From: an uncultured Eggerthellaceae bacterium
Lineage (GTDB): Bacteria; Actinomycetota; Coriobacteriia; Coriobacteriales; Eggerthellaceae
DNA length: 11,949 bases
Direction: 5' to 3'
Assembly: GCA_934645125.1 (NCBI GenBank)
Contig: CAKUDT010000023.1
Coordinates: 1-11,949, forward strand
The position numbers were made by a program, and so were the translations under genes. The number at the start of each line of letters is the position of its first letter. Position 1 is the first letter of the stretch. Below the pieces are notes generated by a model, which was not told the origin of the DNA, ran no database searches, and saw only the letters and a list, made by a program, of their open reading frames with translations. This document shows positions 11,731 through 11,949 of this stretch, piece by piece.

Positions 11731-11949
11731 ATGGCAAGAGAACTTAAATCCATGGATGGCAACAATGCGGCAGCATATGTCTCCTATGCATTCACGGAAG
11801 TTGCAGGCATTTACCCCATTACGCCTTCGAGCCCTATGGCCGACTACGTTGATCAATGGGCAGCTCAGGGCAAGAAAAACATTTTCGGCACCACGGTTGA
11901 AGTGTGCGAAATGCAATCCGAAGGCGGAGCCGCGGGCGTTGTGCACGGT
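11731..11949 (+). CDS. nifJ: Pyruvate:ferredoxin (flavodoxin) oxidoreductase, N-terminal fragment
   Basis: The 73 visible residues are the start of domain I of a homodimeric-type PFOR, which converts pyruvate and CoA to acetyl-CoA and CO2 while reducing ferredoxin through thiamine diphosphate and iron-sulfur clusters. MDGNNAAAYVSYAFTEVAGIYPITPSSPMADYVDQWA carries the conserved YPITPSS with Thr31. VCEMQSEGGAAGVVHG includes Glu64, the residue that activates the thiamine cofactor in the Desulfovibrio africanus enzyme. AAGGAGAGG lies just upstream; an out-of-frame ATG at 11727 is not used. The gene continues past the window. Paralogs with other 2-oxoacid specificity share this start, so the exact substrate is less certain. 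Confidence 0.92.
   Translation, partial: MARELKSMDGNNAAAYVSYAFTEVAGIYPITPSSPMADYVDQWAAQGKKNIFGTTVEVCEMQSEGGAAGVVHG

Overview
The window is a ribosomal-protein locus from a Gram-positive-type, probably anaerobic bacterium. The protein wording, the four-cysteine S14 and L24, the zinc-type adenylate kinase, the pyruvate:ferredoxin oxidoreductase gene, the moderate GC content and the strong purine-rich ribosome binding sites together suggest Coriobacteriia (Actinomycetota), perhaps the Eggerthellales. This assignment is inferred from reading the sequence, not from a search.

Layout. Positions 1-1434 hold the end of an MBOAT O-acyltransferase gene and a complete DHHW/AlgX-like gene, a typical pair for O-acetylating an exported or cell-wall polysaccharide. 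Positions 1435-1828 hold a near-consensus sigma-70-type promoter (TTGCAA, 17 bp, TATAAT) and a leader of about 250 nt with several strong hairpins. Positions 1829-11418 form one unidirectional cluster of 19 genes: rplB, rpsS, rplV, rpsC, rplP, rpmC, rpsQ, rplN, rplX, rplE, rpsN, rpsH, rplF, rplR, rpsE, rpmD, rplO, secY and adk. Two consecutive intrinsic terminators close it at 11429-11528. A regulatory gap of about 200 bp follows, then the start of a nifJ-type gene, cut by the window edge.

The cluster makes large- and small-subunit ribosomal proteins, the SecY translocon channel and adenylate kinase. The usual S10-L3-L4-L23 genes are not upstream of rplB, and map/infA/rpmJ/rpsM do not follow adk, so the classical S10-spc-alpha arrangement is broken at both ends here.

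The front half (rplB to rplX) is tightly packed. The second half has four enlarged gaps, before rplE, rpsN, rpsH and rplO, and each carries strong inverted repeats. The most unusual spot is the 3' end of rplX. The normal C-terminal zinc-ribbon residues of L24 are replaced by an unrelated tail, and the change coincides with a nested inverted-repeat element of about 100 bp. I found no CRISPR array, tRNA, rRNA, transposase or defence system. The possibly new content is mainly structured RNA or repeat elements and altered operon architecture.
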